This document shows positions 62,026 to 64,000 of a stretch of DNA of 64,000 bases, one piece after another. The notes beneath the pieces are model-generated. The model had not been told where the DNA came from and searched no databases. It worked only from the letters and a program-made list of their open reading frames with translations. The stretch is taken from the NCBI GenBank assembly GCA_903927005.1, contig CAIYLH010000054.1, positions 44,677-108,676 of the forward strand, read 5' to 3'. The position numbers and the translations under genes are program-made. Source of the stretch: an uncultured Pseudomonadota bacterium (GTDB lineage Bacteria; Pseudomonadota; Gammaproteobacteria; Steroidobacterales; Steroidobacteraceae). The number at the start of each line of letters is the position of its first letter. Position 1 is the stretch's first letter.

Positions 62026-62712
62026 GTGCTGACTGCCGCGGAAACCGAGGCGCTGCGGATCAGCGTGATCGTCGCCAGCGAGAGCGTCGCAGCGAGCCTG
62101 CCGCTGGCGATCCTCGTCGCGTGGCTGCTCGTGCGCGGAAAATTCGCGGGCAGGATGCTCCTCGACGCGCTGGTACACCTGCCGCTGGTGCTGCCGCCGG
62201 TTGTCGTCGGCTACCTGCTGCTGCTGCTGTTCGGCGTACGCGGCCCGCTCGGCAGCTGGCTGTATGCGCACTTCGACCTGCGACTGGCGTTCACAACCGG
62301 TGGCGCAGCGCTTGCCACCGCAGTCATGAGCTTCCCGCTGATGGTCCGCGCGATACGTCTGTCGCTCGAGGGCGTACATCCGGGGCTCGAAGAAGCGGCA
62401 CGAACCCTGGGCGCAGGCCCGTTCGACCGGTTCATGTCGGTGACGCTGCCGTTGATGGCACCCGGCATTCTGGCGGGCGCTGTCACCGCATTCGCAGCGG
62501 GGCTCGGCGAGTTTGGTGCCGTCATCACCTTCGCCAGCAACATACCTGGCGAGACCCGGACACTGCCGCTCGCGCTCTACACCGCCATCCAGTCCGCCAA
62601 CGGCGATCTCGCCGCGGCGCGTTTCGCGACGCTGTCGATTGGACTTGGCATCACCGGCCTGATCGCAGCGGAGTTCCTTGCGCGACGTCTGCGCAAGCGT
62701 TACGGCCCATGA
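62026..62712 (+). CDS. modB: Molybdate ABC transporter permease ModB (GTG 62026 or TTG 62020 start)
   Basis: LRISVIVASESVAASLPLAILVAWLLVRGKFAGRMLLDALVHLPLVLPPVVVGYLLLLLFG; EAARTLGAGPFDRFMSVTLPLMAPGILAGAVTAFAAGLGEFGAVITFASNIPGETRTLPLALY. Confidence 0.93.
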   Translation: MLTAAETEALRISVIVASESVAASLPLAILVAWLLVRGKFAGRMLLDALVHLPLVLPPVVVGYLLLLLFGVRGPLGSWLYAHFDLRLAFTTGGAALATAVMSFPLMVRAIRLSLEGVHPGLEEAARTLGAGPFDRFMSVTLPLMAPGILAGAVTAFAAGLGEFGAVITFASNIPGETRTLPLALYTAIQSANGDLAAARFATLSIGLGITGLIAAEFLARRLRKRYGP

Positions 62713-63845
62713 GCATGCTGGAAGTCGACATCTCGGTGAGCCGCGGATCATTCCATCTGCAGGCAAACTTCGCTGCACCGCTGCCCGGCGTAGTATCGCT
62801 ATACGGCCCTTCCGGCGCCGGCAAGAGCACGCTGATCAACGCGATTGCCGGGCTGGTGGCTGCAACCGGAACGATCCGCCTGGACAAGGTAGCCTGGCTC
62901 GACAGCGCGCGTGGCGTCGATCTGCCGACCGAGCGGCGGCGCATCGGCTACGTGTTCCAGGACGCCCGCCTATTTCCGCACCTCGACGTGCGCGGCAACC
63001 TTGCATACGGCGAGCATCGGGCGCGTGAGGCTACGCAAGTCGTCAAGCGCGACGAGATCATCGCTCTGCTCGGCCTGCAGCCACTACTTGCGCGCCGCGT
63101 TCACCAGCTGTCAGGCGGAGAACGCCAGCGCGTTGCACTCGGGCGAGCGCTGCTCGCCCAGCCACGTCTGCTGCTGCTCGATGAACCGCTTGCCTCGATC
63201 GATGCGGCACGCCGCGAAGAAGTGCTCCCCTACCTGGAGAGACTGCGCGACGGATTTGCGATTCCGATGCTGCACGTCAGCCATCAGTACGAGGAAGTGC
63301 TGCGCCTGGCGACACATGTCGTCTTGTTGCGCGACGGCCGCACGCTGGCAGCAGACACGCCGGCGCGACTAAGCCGCGAGCCCACGCTGCGTACGCTGGT
63401 GGGGCAAGAGGGCGTAGGCGCAGTATTCGACGTCGAAGTCGGTCGCGTCGATCCGTCGGGGCTGGCGACAGTGCGACTAGGCACGGCAGAACTGCGCTTG
63501 TCGCAGCCAAGCGCTCGTCCTGGCGACCGGCTGCGACTGCACGTGCTGGCCCGCGACGTGATTATCGCCACCGAACCACCGCGCGGACTGTCGGTCAGGA
63601 ACGTCGTCGCAGGAACACTTATCGGACTCGTCGAGGAGAGCGCGGAGGATGTACTGGCGCTCGTCGCGATCGGCGAGGAACAGTTGTCGGCGCGCATCAC
63701 ACGCGCTGCGGTCGTGGAGCTCGGACTGGCCGTGGGGATGCCCGTCTGGGCGCTGGTAAAGGCCGCCTCCCTGCGCGGGCACGTCTACACGCGCCCCAGC
63801 GGGCAACCTTCGGCCGGGGACCGCGCCGAATCCATCGGCCCCTAA
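62709..63845 (+). CDS. modC: Molybdate ABC transporter ATPase ModC with C-terminal molybdate-binding (TOBE/MOP-like) domain
   Basis: YGPSGAGKSTLINAIAGL Walker A, QLSGGERQRVALGRALLAQPRLLLLDEPLA signature/Walker B; C-terminal MOP-like region. Confidence 0.95.
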   Translation: MSMLEVDISVSRGSFHLQANFAAPLPGVVSLYGPSGAGKSTLINAIAGLVAATGTIRLDKVAWLDSARGVDLPTERRRIGYVFQDARLFPHLDVRGNLAYGEHRAREATQVVKRDEIIALLGLQPLLARRVHQLSGGERQRVALGRALLAQPRLLLLDEPLASIDAARREEVLPYLERLRDGFAIPMLHVSHQYEEVLRLATHVVLLRDGRTLAADTPARLSREPTLRTLVGQEGVGAVFDVEVGRVDPSGLATVRLGTAELRLSQPSARPGDRLRLHVLARDVIIATEPPRGLSVRNVVAGTLIGLVEESAEDVLALVAIGEEQLSARITRAAVVELGLAVGMPVWALVKAASLRGHVYTRPSGQPSAGDRAESIGP

Positions 63846-63857
63846 ACAAAAGAAAAA

Positions 63858-63876
63858 GGGCCGCATCAGGCGGCCC
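63858..63876 (+). terminator. Hairpin 1 after modC
   Basis: AAAA-GGGCCGC-atcag-GCGGCCC-TACT. Confidence 0.7.
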
Positions 63877-63886
63877 TACTCGATAA

Positions 63887-63916
63887 AAGAAAAGGGCCGC
63901 ACTAGGCGGCCCTTTT
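63887..63916. terminator. Hairpin 2, bidirectional rho-independent terminator
   Basis: AAAA-GGGCCGC-actag-GCGGCCC-TTTT, symmetric A/T flanks suit convergent genes. Confidence 0.8.
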
Positions 63917-63964
63917 CAGTTGCGTCGAATCACAGTTTAGAAGCTGTGAACGTCGCCAGGTCGC

Positions 63965-64000
63965 TTACCAGCGACGCGGGCCGCCGCCGCCGCCGCCGCC
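63965..64000 (-). CDS. C-terminal end of a glycine-rich protein (partial, runs off window)
   Basis: Minus-strand frame reads ...GGGGGGPRRW-stop (TAA at 63967-63965); convergent with modC across the terminators. Confidence 0.4.
   Translation of the reverse strand, partial: GGGGGGGPRRW

Overview
GC-rich chromosomal window. Codon use, abundant TonB receptors and operon content suggest a Gammaproteobacterium, possibly Steroidobacterales/Nevskiales-like (inference only). In order it holds: a FixL/FixJ-type two-component pair plus a degenerate stand-alone receiver overlapping a VIT1/MbfA-like gene; cbpA; a beta-CASP MBL protein; a lipid A aminoarabinose operon (arnT-B-C, split arnA, arnD); htpX; photolyase; an FAD oxidase; a DUF748 protein; tesB; an FNR-like reductase; xdhC/GNAT/MATE; a TonB receptor plus serine hydrolase; two tandem SUMF1-like genes behind a Do-type protease; dacB; an acetate module (actP-DUF485 divergent from acs); a RIO kinase; rraA; and a His-tailed SlyD-like PPIase. 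A complete O2-tolerant-type membrane-bound [NiFe]-hydrogenase locus follows (hoxKGZ-[HigA-like]-MLOQRTV-hypABFCDE-hoxX, minus strand). The right end carries ald/lrp, a TPP riboswitch in front of a TonB receptor, alr, modBC and tandem terminators. The best leads are: (i) an orphan HigA-like XRE gene inside the hox operon, with two copies of the same 17-bp palindrome GTAACGG-N3-CCGTTAC, one upstream of hoxK and one upstream of the hoxM-type protease gene; (ii) a receiver with Asp-to-Glu at the phosphosite; (iii) a TPP aptamer that contains the Shine-Dalgarno of a TonB receptor; (iv) a Do-protease/SUMF1/SUMF1 operon. All calls come from reading the sequence and supplied translations; no searches were run.
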